Source: Kocuria rhizophila DC2201 (lineage in GTDB: Bacteria > Actinomycetota > Actinomycetes > Actinomycetales > Micrococcaceae). From it: a DNA stretch of 64,000 bases. The position numbers and the translations under genes were made by a program. Of the stretch, positions 7,912-16,729 are shown one piece after another (position 1 is the stretch's first letter; each line of letters opens with the position of its first letter). The stretch is taken from the NCBI RefSeq assembly GCF_000010285.1, contig NC_010617.1, positions 2,046,001 to 2,110,000 of the forward strand. The letters run 5' to 3'. Under the pieces are notes generated by a model, which did not search any database, was not told where the DNA came from, and worked only from the letters and a program-made list of their open reading frames with translations.

Positions 7912-9498
7912 TCAGGAGTTCACGGCCGCCGGGTCCTCGGCGAGCAGCTCTGCGGCGCGCTCACCGATCATGTAGACCGTGATGTTCGGGTTCACGGTGA
8001 CCAGCTCCGGCATCACGGAGGCGTCCGCCACGCGCAGCCCGCTCACGCCCTTGACGCGCAGCTGCGGATCCAGCGGGGACTCGGCGTCCTCCACCGGACC
8101 CATGCGGCACGAGCCCGCGGGGTGGTACACGGTGTTGTGGGTGCGCCGGACGTAGTCCGCGATCTCCTCGTCGCTCTGCACGTCCTCGCCGGGGAACAGC
8201 TCGCGGCCCGCCCACTCGGAGAGTCCGCTCTGCGCCACGATCTCGCGGGCCCTGCGGATGCCCGCGGTCATGATGCGCATGTCGTAGCCCTCGGGGTCCG
8301 TGAAGTACCGGGGATCCACGCGGGGCTTGTCCCGGTAGTCGCGGGTGCGCAGCCGCACGGTGCCGCGGGAACGGGCGTGGGTGACGTTCGGCGTCAGGCA
8401 GAACGCGTTGTCCGCGGTGGGGTAGCCCTGACGGTACGTGTGCATGTCGAAGTTCACGCTGCCGTAGTGCATCATCAGGTCCGGGCGGTCCAGGCCCTCG
8501 TCCACCTGGTCGAAAATCCCGATCTCCCACCACTGCGTGGAGTCCTCCACCATGGGCTTCTTGGCCTCCCACTGGATCACCGCCTCCGGGTGGTCCTGCA
8601 GGTGCGAGCCCACGCCCGGGGAGTCCACGAGCACGTCCACGCCCACCTCGCGCAGGTGCTCCGCGGGTCCGATGCCCGAGAGCATCAGCAGCTTGGGGGT
8701 GTCGATCGCCCCGGCGGAGACCACCACCTCGCGGCGTGCCCCGATCACGTGCGCCTTGCCGAACGCGTTGTCCGTGACCTCCACGCCGGTGGCGCGCAGG
8801 TTCTCGTCGAAGAGCACGCGCTTGACCTGCGTGCCGGTGAGGATCGTGAGGTTCTCACGGTCCTGCGCGGGGTGCAGGTAGCTCACGGACGACGAGGAGC
8901 GGGTGCCGTCCTCCCGGGCGCTGATCTGGAAGAAGCTCGCGCCCTGGGCCACGGTCTTGCCCGTGTTGAAGTCCGCGCGCGGAATCCCGGCCTGCTCGGC
9001 GGCGTCGAGCAGGGCGACGCCGCACGGGTCCGTGGCGGGCACGTTGCGCAGCCGCACGGGGCCGTCGTGGCCGTGGTGGGCGCCCGGGTCCTCGTTGTTC
9101 TCGAGCTTCTGGTACAGCCGGAACGCCATCTCGGAGTTCCAGCCCTCCAGCCCGTACTGCGCCTCCCACTCGTCGAGGTCCTCGGACGGGGCCCAGAACG
9201 CGATGCACGAGTTGTGGGAGGAGCACCCGCCCAGCACCTTGGCGCGCGCCATGCGCATGAAGGAGTTGCCGTTCTCCTGCTCCTCCAGCGGGTAGTCCCA
9301 GTCGTGGCCGGACTCCAGCAACTCCATCCAGCGGTTGAGCTGCAGGACCTCGGGGTACCCGGCGTCGTGGTCGCCGGCCTCGAGCAGGGCCACGGTGACG
9401 TCCGGGTCCTCGCTCAGCCGCGCGGCCACCACGGCCCCCGCGGAGCCGGCGCCCACGACCACGTAGTCGTACTCGGCAATGGGGTTCTTCTCAGTCAT
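7912..9498 (-). CDS. codA: choline oxidase (GMC flavoprotein)
   Basis: Oxidises choline to betaine aldehyde and on to glycine betaine with O2, giving H2O2. The 528-aa sequence follows Arthrobacter globiformis choline oxidase nearly domain by domain: FAD fold VVVGAGSAGAVVAARLSEDP (13-32), LQLNRWMELLESG, and GGCSSHNSC. His95 and Ser97 correspond to Arthrobacter His99 (covalent FAD link) and Ser101; His459 (VYHP) and Asn503 (VNPNITV) correspond to catalytic His466 and Asn510. The start at 9498 has GGAGAAG 3-9 nt upstream. It is the last gene of betT-betB-codA; a pipeline may call it BetA, but the best match by eye is the oxidase. Confidence 0.93.
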   Translation of the reverse strand: MTEKNPIAEYDYVVVGAGSAGAVVAARLSEDPDVTVALLEAGDHDAGYPEVLQLNRWMELLESGHDWDYPLEEQENGNSFMRMARAKVLGGCSSHNSCIAFWAPSEDLDEWEAQYGLEGWNSEMAFRLYQKLENNEDPGAHHGHDGPVRLRNVPATDPCGVALLDAAEQAGIPRADFNTGKTVAQGASFFQISAREDGTRSSSSVSYLHPAQDRENLTILTGTQVKRVLFDENLRATGVEVTDNAFGKAHVIGARREVVVSAGAIDTPKLLMLSGIGPAEHLREVGVDVLVDSPGVGSHLQDHPEAVIQWEAKKPMVEDSTQWWEIGIFDQVDEGLDRPDLMMHYGSVNFDMHTYRQGYPTADNAFCLTPNVTHARSRGTVRLRTRDYRDKPRVDPRYFTDPEGYDMRIMTAGIRRAREIVAQSGLSEWAGRELFPGEDVQSDEEIADYVRRTHNTVYHPAGSCRMGPVEDAESPLDPQLRVKGVSGLRVADASVMPELVTVNPNITVYMIGERAAELLAEDPAAVNS

Positions 9499-9577
9499 GT
9501 CTTCTCCCTTCGGTGGGCACCCGACTCCGCGGTGCGCGACCGCGGCGTCGGAGCCGGTGAGGTGTTCCAGTGCGCGC

Positions 9578-9596
9578 ACCCGCCCGGTGGGCGGGT
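9578..9596 (-). other. intra-operon hairpin between betB and codA
   Basis: ACCCGCCC (9578-9585) pairs perfectly with GGGCGGGT (9589-9596) around GGT. In the 170-nt gap it could stabilise the upstream mRNA or partly terminate before codA. A copy of the GCGGCGTCGTC 11-mer lies close by at 9632-9642. Confidence 0.4.
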
Positions 9597-9668
9597 CAGT
9601 GCGCGGGGGTCCGTGCGGGCACGCAGGTGCCGCGGCGTCGTCGTGCTCCGGGCGGACCCGCGGTGTGC

Positions 9669-11162
9669 TCAGTGCTGCGCGAACCACCCGGTCACGGCGG
9701 GGCGCACGTTCTGGTAGACGTGCTTGGTCTCCTGGTACTCCCCGAGCCCGTCGTGGCCGAGCTCGCGGCCCACACCGGACTGCTTCATGCCGCCCCACTC
9801 GGCCTGCGGCAGGTAGGGGTGGAAGTCGTTGATCCACACGGTGCCGTGGCGCAGCTTCGCGGCCACGCGCTGGGACCTGCCCGCGTCCTGGGACCACACG
9901 GCACCCGCCAGGCCGTACTGGGTGTCGTTGGCGATCGCCACGGCCTCCTCCTCGGAGGTGAAGGTCTCCACGGTCACGGTGGGGCCGAAGGCCTCGTCGT
10001 GCACGCAGTCCATGTCCGGGGTGCACCGGTCGATCACCGTGGGCAGGTAGAAGAAGCCGTTCTCCAGCTGCAGGGAGCCGTCGGCGGAGGGGCCCTCGGC
10101 GAACCGGCCGCCGCAGCGGATCCGGGCACCCTGCTCGCGGGCGCGCTCCACGTAGGCGTGGACCTTCTCCCGGTGGGCCTCGGAGATCAGCGCGCCCGTC
10201 TCGGCCTTCTCGTCGAACGGGCCGCCCAGCAGGATGCCCTCGGCGCGAGCCACGAGGTCGTCCACGAAGCGCTCCGCGATCGACTCCTCGACCACCAGCC
10301 GGGCCCCGGCAGAGCACACCTGGCCCGAGTGCACGAAGGCCGCGTTCAGGGCGTTGTCCAGGGCGGCGTCGTAGTCCGCGTCCGCGAAGACCACGTTGGG
10401 GTTCTTCCCGCCCAGCTCGAGGGCCACCTTCTTGACGGTGGCCGCGGCCTCGCGGGCGATCACGCGGCCCGTGACGAGCCCGCCGGTGAAGGACACGAGG
10501 TCCACGCGGGGATCGGAGGACAGCGGCGCACCGGCCTCGGCACCCGCGCCGAGCACCAGGTTGGCGACGCCCGCGGGCAGCTCCAGCTCCTCGAGCACCT
10601 GCATCATGAGGATCGCGGTGTGCGGGGTGAGCTCGGCGGGCTTGAGCACGAACGTGTTGCCCGCCGCGAGCGCCGGGGCGATCTTCCATGCGGCCTGCAG
10701 CAGCGGGTAGTTCCACGGGGTGATCAGACCGCACACGCCCACGGGCTCGTGGACCACGCGGCTCACCACGTCCGGGTCACCGGCGTCGACGACGCGCCCG
10801 GCGTCGTCCGCGGCGATCTTGCCGAAGTGCTCGAAGCAGTCCGCGATGTCGGACATGTCCTGCTGGGACTCCTCGATCCGCTTCCCGGTGTCGAGGGACT
10901 CCGCGCGGGCGAACTCCTCGGCGCGCTCGCGCAGCCGGGAGGCCACCCGCAGCAGGAAGCTGCCGCGCTCCGGGCCCGGGACGCTGGACCAGCGGGCCTC
11001 GTCGAAGGCGCGGCGGGCCGCGGCGATGGCGCGCTCGGTGTCCTGCCCGCCGGCCTCGGCCACCACCCCCACCTCGGTGCCGTCCGCGGGGCAGTGGATG
11101 GTACGGGTGGCGCCGTCGAGCGCGGGGACCCACTGGCCGTCGATGTACAGGGTGCTGCTCAT
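9669..11162 (-). CDS. betB: betaine-aldehyde dehydrogenase
   Basis: NAD(P)-dependent oxidation of betaine aldehyde to glycine betaine. The 497-aa aldehyde dehydrogenase has the cofactor and active-site signatures in order: GLITPWNYPLLQ, KPAELTP, LVSFTGG, the general-base Glu in ALELGGKNPNVVF, and the catalytic Cys near residue 283 in HSGQVCSAGARL. The ATG at 11162 overlaps the betT stop as ATGA, which indicates translational coupling. It forms one transcription unit with betT upstream and codA downstream. Because choline oxidase can perform both steps, this enzyme may serve to drain the toxic aldehyde quickly. Confidence 0.93.
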   Translation of the reverse strand: MSSTLYIDGQWVPALDGATRTIHCPADGTEVGVVAEAGGQDTERAIAAARRAFDEARWSSVPGPERGSFLLRVASRLRERAEEFARAESLDTGKRIEESQQDMSDIADCFEHFGKIAADDAGRVVDAGDPDVVSRVVHEPVGVCGLITPWNYPLLQAAWKIAPALAAGNTFVLKPAELTPHTAILMMQVLEELELPAGVANLVLGAGAEAGAPLSSDPRVDLVSFTGGLVTGRVIAREAAATVKKVALELGGKNPNVVFADADYDAALDNALNAAFVHSGQVCSAGARLVVEESIAERFVDDLVARAEGILLGGPFDEKAETGALISEAHREKVHAYVERAREQGARIRCGGRFAEGPSADGSLQLENGFFYLPTVIDRCTPDMDCVHDEAFGPTVTVETFTSEEEAVAIANDTQYGLAGAVWSQDAGRSQRVAAKLRHGTVWINDFHPYLPQAEWGGMKQSGVGRELGHDGLGEYQETKHVYQNVRPAVTGWFAQH

Positions 11163-13306
11163 GCTGTGTCCTCCTTGGACGGGGAGTTCTCGGCCCGGGC
11201 CGCCGTCTCGGCCGTGGGCAGGCCGATCTGCGTGCTCCCGGGATGGTCGTGGTTGAGCCGGATGAATTCCAGGTGACGCTCGTAGCAGTCCAGGGCGTCG
11301 TTGATCAGCTGCTCGGACGTGTACCCCAGCACGTCGTAGCCCAGCGAGCCCGTGGCCGTGAAGACCTCCAGGCGGTAGTAGCGGTCGGAGTCGGGGTTGG
11401 TGCGGAACCCGCCGAAGCCGGGCGTGGGGAACGCCACCGGGTGCACCCGGTAGACGAAGTCCCGCTCCGGGGCGAGGTCCACGGTGAGGCACACCTGCGG
11501 CAGCGCCGGGTTCTCCGCCACGGGCTCGGTGTCCACCGAGACCACCACGCCGGAGTCCCGCAGCTCCGAGGCCAGGGTGTTCAGCGCGGGCTCGGCCACC
11601 TCGTGCACGTAGCGCTGGGCCGCCCTGGGCCCGGGGTAGCTCACGAGCCGACTGAGCCGCCCGCGCCAGTGGGTGTCCCTGCCGGTGCGTCCGGCCACGG
11701 CGGAGCGGGCCGCCACCGCGCCGGAGGCTGCGGTGCTGACCTCCACGCGCAGGGCCCGCCACAGCCCCACCATGATCAGGTACATCACCACGGAGAAGGG
11801 CAGCCCCATGATCAGGGTGGCGTTCTGCAGGGTGGTCACACCCCCCACCAGGAGCATGGCCAGGGTCAGCACACCGGTGCTCAGCGCCCAGAACACGCGC
11901 AGCCACTTGGGGCCGTCCTGGTTGGGGTCCTCGATCCGTGAGGTGAAGTTGCTCATCACGAGCGCCCCGGAGTCCGCGGACGTCACGTAGAACAGCAGCC
12001 CCGTGAACGTGGCGATGGACGCGGCCACCGTGGCACCCGGGTACTGCTCCAGCAGGGAGTAGAACGCACGCTCGGGGGTGTTCATGGCCACCTCGCCGAA
12101 CTCGGTGTTGCCGCCCACCACGAGGTCCAGGGCGGAGTTCCCGAAGATCGAGATCCACAGCAGGATGAACGCGAACGGCACGGTCATGGTGCCCACCACG
12201 AACTGGCGCAGCGTGCGGCCGCGGGAGATCCGGGCCAGGAACAGCCCCACGAAGGGCGCCCACGCGATCCACCAGGCCCAGAAGAACAGGGTCCAGGCGC
12301 TCATCCACTCCTGGGGCGCCTCGAAGGCGAAGGTGTTGAGGGTCATCCCGGGGAAGCTCGAGATGAAGTCCCCCACGTTCATCACGATCGCGTCCAGCAG
12401 GAACGAGGTGCGCCCGGCCACCAGCACGTAGAGCATCAGGCCGATGGCGAGCACGATGTTCAGCTCGGAGAGCCGCCGGATCCCCTTGTCCACCCCGGAC
12501 ACGCAGGAGACCACGGCCATGCCCACGCCCACGACAATCAGCGCGCTCTGCACCGCCAGGTTCTCAGGCAGGCCGAACAGGGACTTCAGCCCATAGTTCA
12601 GCTGCACGACGCCGATGCCCAGGGAGGTGGCCACGCCGAAGACCGTGCCCAGCAGGGCCGCAGTGTCCACGGCGTCCCCGGCAACGCCGTGGATGCGCCG
12701 GCCCAGCAGGGGGTACAGCGCGGAGCGAATGCTCAGTGGCATGCCGAAGCGGTACGCGAAGTACCCGAAGGCCATGCCCATGAGCGCATACATGGCCCAG
12801 CCGGTGATGCCGTAGTGGAACAGCGTCCACACCACGGCCTGGCGGGCGGCCTCCAGGTTCTGGCCGTCCCCGGTGGGCGGGGCGAAGTACTGGCTCACGG
12901 GTTCGGACACGGAGAAGAACATGAGGTCCACGCCGATGCCCGCCGCGAAGAGCATCGCGGTCCACGTGAACATGTTGAACTGGGGCCGGGCGTGGTCCGG
13001 GCCCATGCGCACCTTGCCGCCGCGGCTAGCGGCCACCATGACCACGAACGCGATCACGAGGGTCGCGGTGAGGATGTAGAACCAGCCGAGGCGGGAGGCC
13101 ACCCAGCCCACGACCCCACCGATCACGGCGTCGGCCTGCTCCGGGGCGGTGATGGCCCACGCGGAGAGCACCACGATGACCGTGGCGGCGGCGATCAGCA
13201 CGCGCCAGTTGACGGGCAGCCGGGCTTTCGCCGCGGCGTCGGCGGAGGACGAGCCCGCCGCGGACGGTTCCGCGGTGGGCGTGGGCGGTGTCGAGGACTC
13301 ACTCAT
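11159..13306 (-). CDS. betT: BCCT-family choline/betaine transporter
   Basis: A 715-aa secondary transporter with 12 predicted membrane segments (about residues 40-540), the BCCT hallmark segment TLFFWAWWIAWAPFVG with its aromatic box, and GDFISSFPG upstream. A long hydrophilic C-terminal tail (about 150 aa) is typical of osmoregulated BetT-type members. It imports choline for the two enzymes encoded downstream. The chosen ATG at 13306 has no clear Shine-Dalgarno; instead a five-codon frame (MSLFP, 13320-13303) ends in an ATGA overlap with it, which suggests coupled initiation. No BetI-type regulator gene is seen in the window. Confidence 0.9.
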   Translation of the reverse strand: MSESSTPPTPTAEPSAAGSSSADAAAKARLPVNWRVLIAAATVIVVLSAWAITAPEQADAVIGGVVGWVASRLGWFYILTATLVIAFVVMVAASRGGKVRMGPDHARPQFNMFTWTAMLFAAGIGVDLMFFSVSEPVSQYFAPPTGDGQNLEAARQAVVWTLFHYGITGWAMYALMGMAFGYFAYRFGMPLSIRSALYPLLGRRIHGVAGDAVDTAALLGTVFGVATSLGIGVVQLNYGLKSLFGLPENLAVQSALIVVGVGMAVVSCVSGVDKGIRRLSELNIVLAIGLMLYVLVAGRTSFLLDAIVMNVGDFISSFPGMTLNTFAFEAPQEWMSAWTLFFWAWWIAWAPFVGLFLARISRGRTLRQFVVGTMTVPFAFILLWISIFGNSALDLVVGGNTEFGEVAMNTPERAFYSLLEQYPGATVAASIATFTGLLFYVTSADSGALVMSNFTSRIEDPNQDGPKWLRVFWALSTGVLTLAMLLVGGVTTLQNATLIMGLPFSVVMYLIMVGLWRALRVEVSTAASGAVAARSAVAGRTGRDTHWRGRLSRLVSYPGPRAAQRYVHEVAEPALNTLASELRDSGVVVSVDTEPVAENPALPQVCLTVDLAPERDFVYRVHPVAFPTPGFGGFRTNPDSDRYYRLEVFTATGSLGYDVLGYTSEQLINDALDCYERHLEFIRLNHDHPGSTQIGLPTAETAARAENSPSKEDTA

Positions 13307-13320
13307 GGGAACAAACTCAT
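13303..13320 (-). other. possible five-codon leader ORF upstream of betT
   Basis: ATG AGT TTG TTC CCA TGA on the minus strand encodes M-S-L-F-P. Its TGA shares bases with the betT ATG (ATGA). Because betT lacks its own ribosome site, re-initiation after this mini-ORF is plausible, but the mini-ORF has no obvious ribosome site either. Confidence 0.3.
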
Positions 13321-13410
13321 GTCTGGGTCGGACGATGGGCGACCCGGGGTCGATGCGTCGTGTTACCGAGAGGTAGCTGTTTTTCGGCCCTCCAACTATA
13401 GGCGAGGCCG

Positions 13411-13439
13411 CGGGCGGGGGCACATCCGCTCCCCGCCCG
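13411..13439 (-). terminator. hairpin downstream of the 1,053-aa protein gene
   Basis: CGGGCGGGG (13411-13419) pairs with CCCCGCCCG (13431-13439) just after the minus-strand stop at 13447. The distal flank contains a TATAGT box that might belong to the betT promoter. Confidence 0.5.
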
Positions 13440-13446
13440 GGCGGTC

Positions 13447-16400
13447 TCAGCCGAGCAGCTTGGCCACCAGGGTGGCCGCGAACTCCTCGGAGACGTCCCC
13501 GTAGTTCAGGGAGAAGTCCTCGTCCACCAGCGTGGGCAGCAGACCCGAGCACAGCACGGCCGCGCGCGCGTACAGCCCCGGCAGGGCGGCGCCGATCGGC
13601 ACGGAGAGCAGGCGCAGCTCGGGATCGTGGCTAACCAGGGCGATCCCCAGCTCGCGGGCGGCGAGGTGCTTGCCCAGCCCCGAGGACACCGGGCGGGCGT
13701 GGCCGGACTCCACGTCCTCCGGGGTGCGGAACACGTAGCGGGTCTTGTGGTGGTGGTTGATCCGGTAGAGCCCGGGCCGGTTGCGGTCCTCGGTGGGCTC
13801 CCACGTGGCGTCCGCCGGGACGAACTTCTCCGCCACGCCGTTGTACTGCATCTCCCGCAGGGGCAGCCCGGCCACCACGGAGGACAGCGGGGGCAGGGTG
13901 TCCAGCATCACCGGCCCGGCGTCGTAGACCACGTCGCACATGCCCTCGGGCAGCATCCGGCTCAGGGCGTCCAGGTCCGCGTCGACCAGCATGGTGGTCG
14001 CGTGGTCCTCGGGTGAGAGCACCACTGCCTCGGCACCCTGGGCCGCGGCGGCGCGCGTGACGATCTCCTCCTGCTCGGCCTTCCAGCCGCCCGTGAGCAG
14101 CACGGTGCCGTCCACCAGCTGGGTCAGCGCCGGGGAGCAGACCTGCCAGCGGCGCACCGTCCAGTTCTCGTCCCGGATGGTCTCCAGGAAGCCGAGGGCC
14201 TGCAGGTGGCCCACGAACCACTCCTCGAAGCGCTCGGAGTCCTCGAGCTGACGGGCCACGATCGACAGGCTCGAGCGCTTGCCCCCGCCCAGGAACGTGA
14301 GCATGTCCTTGAACGGCGCCCAGGACCCGGGGTACTCGCCCTCGTCCGGGCCGATGAACTGCAGGGCCTCCACGGAACCCGTCTGCCCCACGGCCGAGAG
14401 CTTGGTGAGCCGCCCCGGGTAGCGCTTGGTGAGCCCGCAGAATGTGCAGCGCCCGAAGACCCACGGCGCCTTGGCCTTGGGGTCCATGGGGGGCAGCACC
14501 ACCTTGTGCTTGCCCGTGACCATGCACGAGACCTGGGGGGCCTCCGGCAGCTCGTTGCTGCGCTCGGGGAACATCTGCCCCTCCGCGGACTCCCAGCCGG
14601 CCACCGCGGGCACCTCGGCATCCGGCAGCTCTGAGTCGTGGGCCGCCATGTTGTCGAACGAGCCCTGGACGTACTCCTCCGGGATCTCGTCGCGCGTGAC
14701 CGCGGTGACCGGCCAGAGGGTCTCCTCGGCCACGTGGACCATCTCGCCCTCGTAGCCCAGCGAGCGCTGGGTGATGTAGTAGGAGCTGTCCCGCACCCGG
14801 AACTCCAGGCGCTGCTTGACCGTGCGCCCGGAGCGCAGCACCAGGGTGTAGTCGTTGGGCTTGAGGTGCCCGTCCTGCGTGGCGAGCCCCGTGGTGCCCA
14901 GGCTGACCTGGAACGGGGGGACCCGCGGGGTGGTCAGCTTGGTGCTCATGAGCTTGAACGAGTGGGGGTTGCGCCACTCGCACTCCACGCTCAGGGGGTC
15001 GTCGCTGTCGGAGGTGACGGTCAACTGTGGGGGCCGCAGCGCGGAGAACCGTTCCACGTCCCCCGGGATGCGCAGCCCTCCGGAGAGCGTCATGGCCGGC
15101 ACGAGACGCGGGACCAGGGCGGAGAAGTTGTCGTTGACCGTGAGCGCGGGGTCACCGGCGCGCAGCACCTGGACGTCGTCGAAGAGCACCCAGCCCTCGG
15201 CCACGCCGTTCTCCCCCGGGCCCACCACTCGGTAGTCCGGCGAGGCGGAGTCGTCCAGGATCGCCCGGACCTGCTCGACCCACTCGGCGTCGTTGCGCAC
15301 CATGATCCGGCACGGCCACGCGGTGGGGACGTGGTCCACGGACAGGAACGTGTCCGAGTAGGCGTCTTTGGCGAACACCACCACCGGGCGGGGGTTGCGC
15401 GTGAGCGTCAGCTCCCCCGCGGTCACCGTCAGCTGGCCCGAGAGCAGGGTGCCGTTGGTCATCCGCGCGCTGTACGCGGAGATCCCCAGGAAGGCGTCCC
15501 CGATGTAGGACAGGAACATGGTGCGCGGACCGGCCGCGGTGGCCAGGTCCACCTCGCGCCCGGGGACCAGACGCTTGGGCACCACGAAGCCGAGCTCGTA
15601 CACGGGGTTGCCCACGTAGTCCGTGCCGTCGGAGAGGCAGAGCCCCGGGCTGCGGGATCCCAGGTGCCGCGAGCCGCGGGCGGCCGCGGCGGCGTCGTCG
15701 TCCGGTGCGGACTCCCACGCGGCGAGCTGGGCGAGCGCGACCTGCAGGGCGGGGTCCCGGGTGAGCGGGTTGGACCAGATGCTGCGCATGGTCCGGGAGA
15801 CGTCCGTGTCCGCGATGTCCAGCCAGAAGTCGATGTAGATTCCGAGCTCCTGCGCGCTCATCCCCTGCGCGGTGGTGAGCTCGAGGTCCTCGAACAGCTG
15901 GTGCAGCTGCCGCAGCTCGGAGGGGCCGAACAGGGTCTGGGACAGGGCCAGGCCCACGGGGCGGTGGTTCACCGCGTAGGCGGAGGGCAGCCCGAGCTGA
16001 CCGTCGAACGCCTCCAGCCAGTAGCGCAGCGCGTCCCAGTAGGTCTCAGTGTCCTTGCGAACGGCGGCCTCCAGGGCCTTGGCATTCTCCTGCCCGGCCT
16101 GCAGCAGGATGGCGAGCGGGAGGTAGAACGCGGACACGGACTTCTTGCCGGTGCGCGCCGCGAGCGCGGACATGTGGCGCCCCGCGAGCGAGAGCAGCGC
16201 GAGCAGCGCCACGATGGGCGGCGGCCCGATCTGCGTGAGGTCCTCGAGCTGGCGCCGGGACATCCGGTACCAGACCTCGGTGAGCTTGTTGAACGCGTCG
16301 AAGACCGAGTGGCGGGAGCCGTCCGTGACGAGCAGCGGCGTCACGGAGTCCGCGAGGGCGCGCAGGGTGGACGGCCCGTCCAGGCCGAACTCGGAGCCGA

Positions 16401-16608
16401 TCTGCTCGAGCATCTTCTCGTCCAGGTCCAGCTGGACCAGCTCCCCCGAGGCGCGGGGGCCGAAGAACGCGCGCGCGACGGCGTCGTTCCAGCGCAGGTA
16501 CTCGACTTCCTGGGGTCCGGATGCAATCGCGTGGTCTCCCGTGCGGAAACCGGCAGCGTCAGCCACAAATCCTCCGTCTGCGCCGTGGGGCGCGTCAGTC
16601 TTCATCAT
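13447..16608 (-). CDS. large protein of unknown function, divergent partner of the SNF2 helicase
   Basis: A 1,053-aa soluble protein that I do not recognise. Visible parts are: a helical N-terminal region (about 1-330); a middle region with beta-rich, Ig-like stretches (about 480-660) and a linker of DDDAAAAARG near 305; a candidate zinc knuckle near 694-720 (C, then H in VTGKHK, then RCTFCGL); and a C-terminal alpha/beta region ending in LCSGLLPTLV and LNYGDVSEEFAATLVAKLLG. It has no signal peptide or membrane segment. TATACT (minus strand) lies 8 nt before the ATG at 16608; a second ATG at 16605 has GGAGG 5 nt before it. Head-to-head position with an SNF2 ATPase suggests a joint DNA- or nucleoprotein-related role, possibly defence; this is inference. 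Confidence 0.75.
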   Translation of the reverse strand: MMKTDAPHGADGGFVADAAGFRTGDHAIASGPQEVEYLRWNDAVARAFFGPRASGELVQLDLDEKMLEQIGSEFGLDGPSTLRALADSVTPLLVTDGSRHSVFDAFNKLTEVWYRMSRRQLEDLTQIGPPPIVALLALLSLAGRHMSALAARTGKKSVSAFYLPLAILLQAGQENAKALEAAVRKDTETYWDALRYWLEAFDGQLGLPSAYAVNHRPVGLALSQTLFGPSELRQLHQLFEDLELTTAQGMSAQELGIYIDFWLDIADTDVSRTMRSIWSNPLTRDPALQVALAQLAAWESAPDDDAAAAARGSRHLGSRSPGLCLSDGTDYVGNPVYELGFVVPKRLVPGREVDLATAAGPRTMFLSYIGDAFLGISAYSARMTNGTLLSGQLTVTAGELTLTRNPRPVVVFAKDAYSDTFLSVDHVPTAWPCRIMVRNDAEWVEQVRAILDDSASPDYRVVGPGENGVAEGWVLFDDVQVLRAGDPALTVNDNFSALVPRLVPAMTLSGGLRIPGDVERFSALRPPQLTVTSDSDDPLSVECEWRNPHSFKLMSTKLTTPRVPPFQVSLGTTGLATQDGHLKPNDYTLVLRSGRTVKQRLEFRVRDSSYYITQRSLGYEGEMVHVAEETLWPVTAVTRDEIPEEYVQGSFDNMAAHDSELPDAEVPAVAGWESAEGQMFPERSNELPEAPQVSCMVTGKHKVVLPPMDPKAKAPWVFGRCTFCGLTKRYPGRLTKLSAVGQTGSVEALQFIGPDEGEYPGSWAPFKDMLTFLGGGKRSSLSIVARQLEDSERFEEWFVGHLQALGFLETIRDENWTVRRWQVCSPALTQLVDGTVLLTGGWKAEQEEIVTRAAAAQGAEAVVLSPEDHATTMLVDADLDALSRMLPEGMCDVVYDAGPVMLDTLPPLSSVVAGLPLREMQYNGVAEKFVPADATWEPTEDRNRPGLYRINHHHKTRYVFRTPEDVESGHARPVSSGLGKHLAARELGIALVSHDPELRLLSVPIGAALPGLYARAAVLCSGLLPTLVDEDFSLNYGDVSEEFAATLVAKLLG

Positions 16609-16616
16609 TGCCTCCG

Positions 16617-16622
16617 AGTATA
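16617..16622 (-). promoter_or_regulatory. -10 box of the 1,053-aa protein gene
   Basis: TATACT on the minus strand, one base from the consensus TATAAT, 8 nt before the first ATG. The transcript would be leaderless or nearly so. Confidence 0.55.
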
Positions 16623-16716
16623 AGTTCCCGGCGCCGCGTGTCCCATGGGTCGTGCCGGGCCCGCGGGGCGACGACGCCACCGCGCACCGGCCCGTGGCCG
16701 TGTCCGCACCGGGCGG

Positions 16717-16722
16717 TACGGT
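16717..16722 (+). promoter_or_regulatory. -10 box of the SNF2 helicase gene
   Basis: TACGGT followed after 7 nt by the ATG at 16730. It supports this ATG as the true start, although it is not in the same frame as the helicase body. Confidence 0.5.
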
Positions 16723-16729
16723 GGACGCC

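Noticed and set aside
14638..16623. Long plus-strand frame antisense to the 1,053-aa protein gene
   Set aside because: The same GC-driven artefact; the minus-strand frame has a promoter, ribosome site and natural composition.
16665..16690. Further copy of the recurrent 11-mer between the SNF2 pair
   Set aside because: GACGACGCCACC matches only the first nine bases, so it was not counted.
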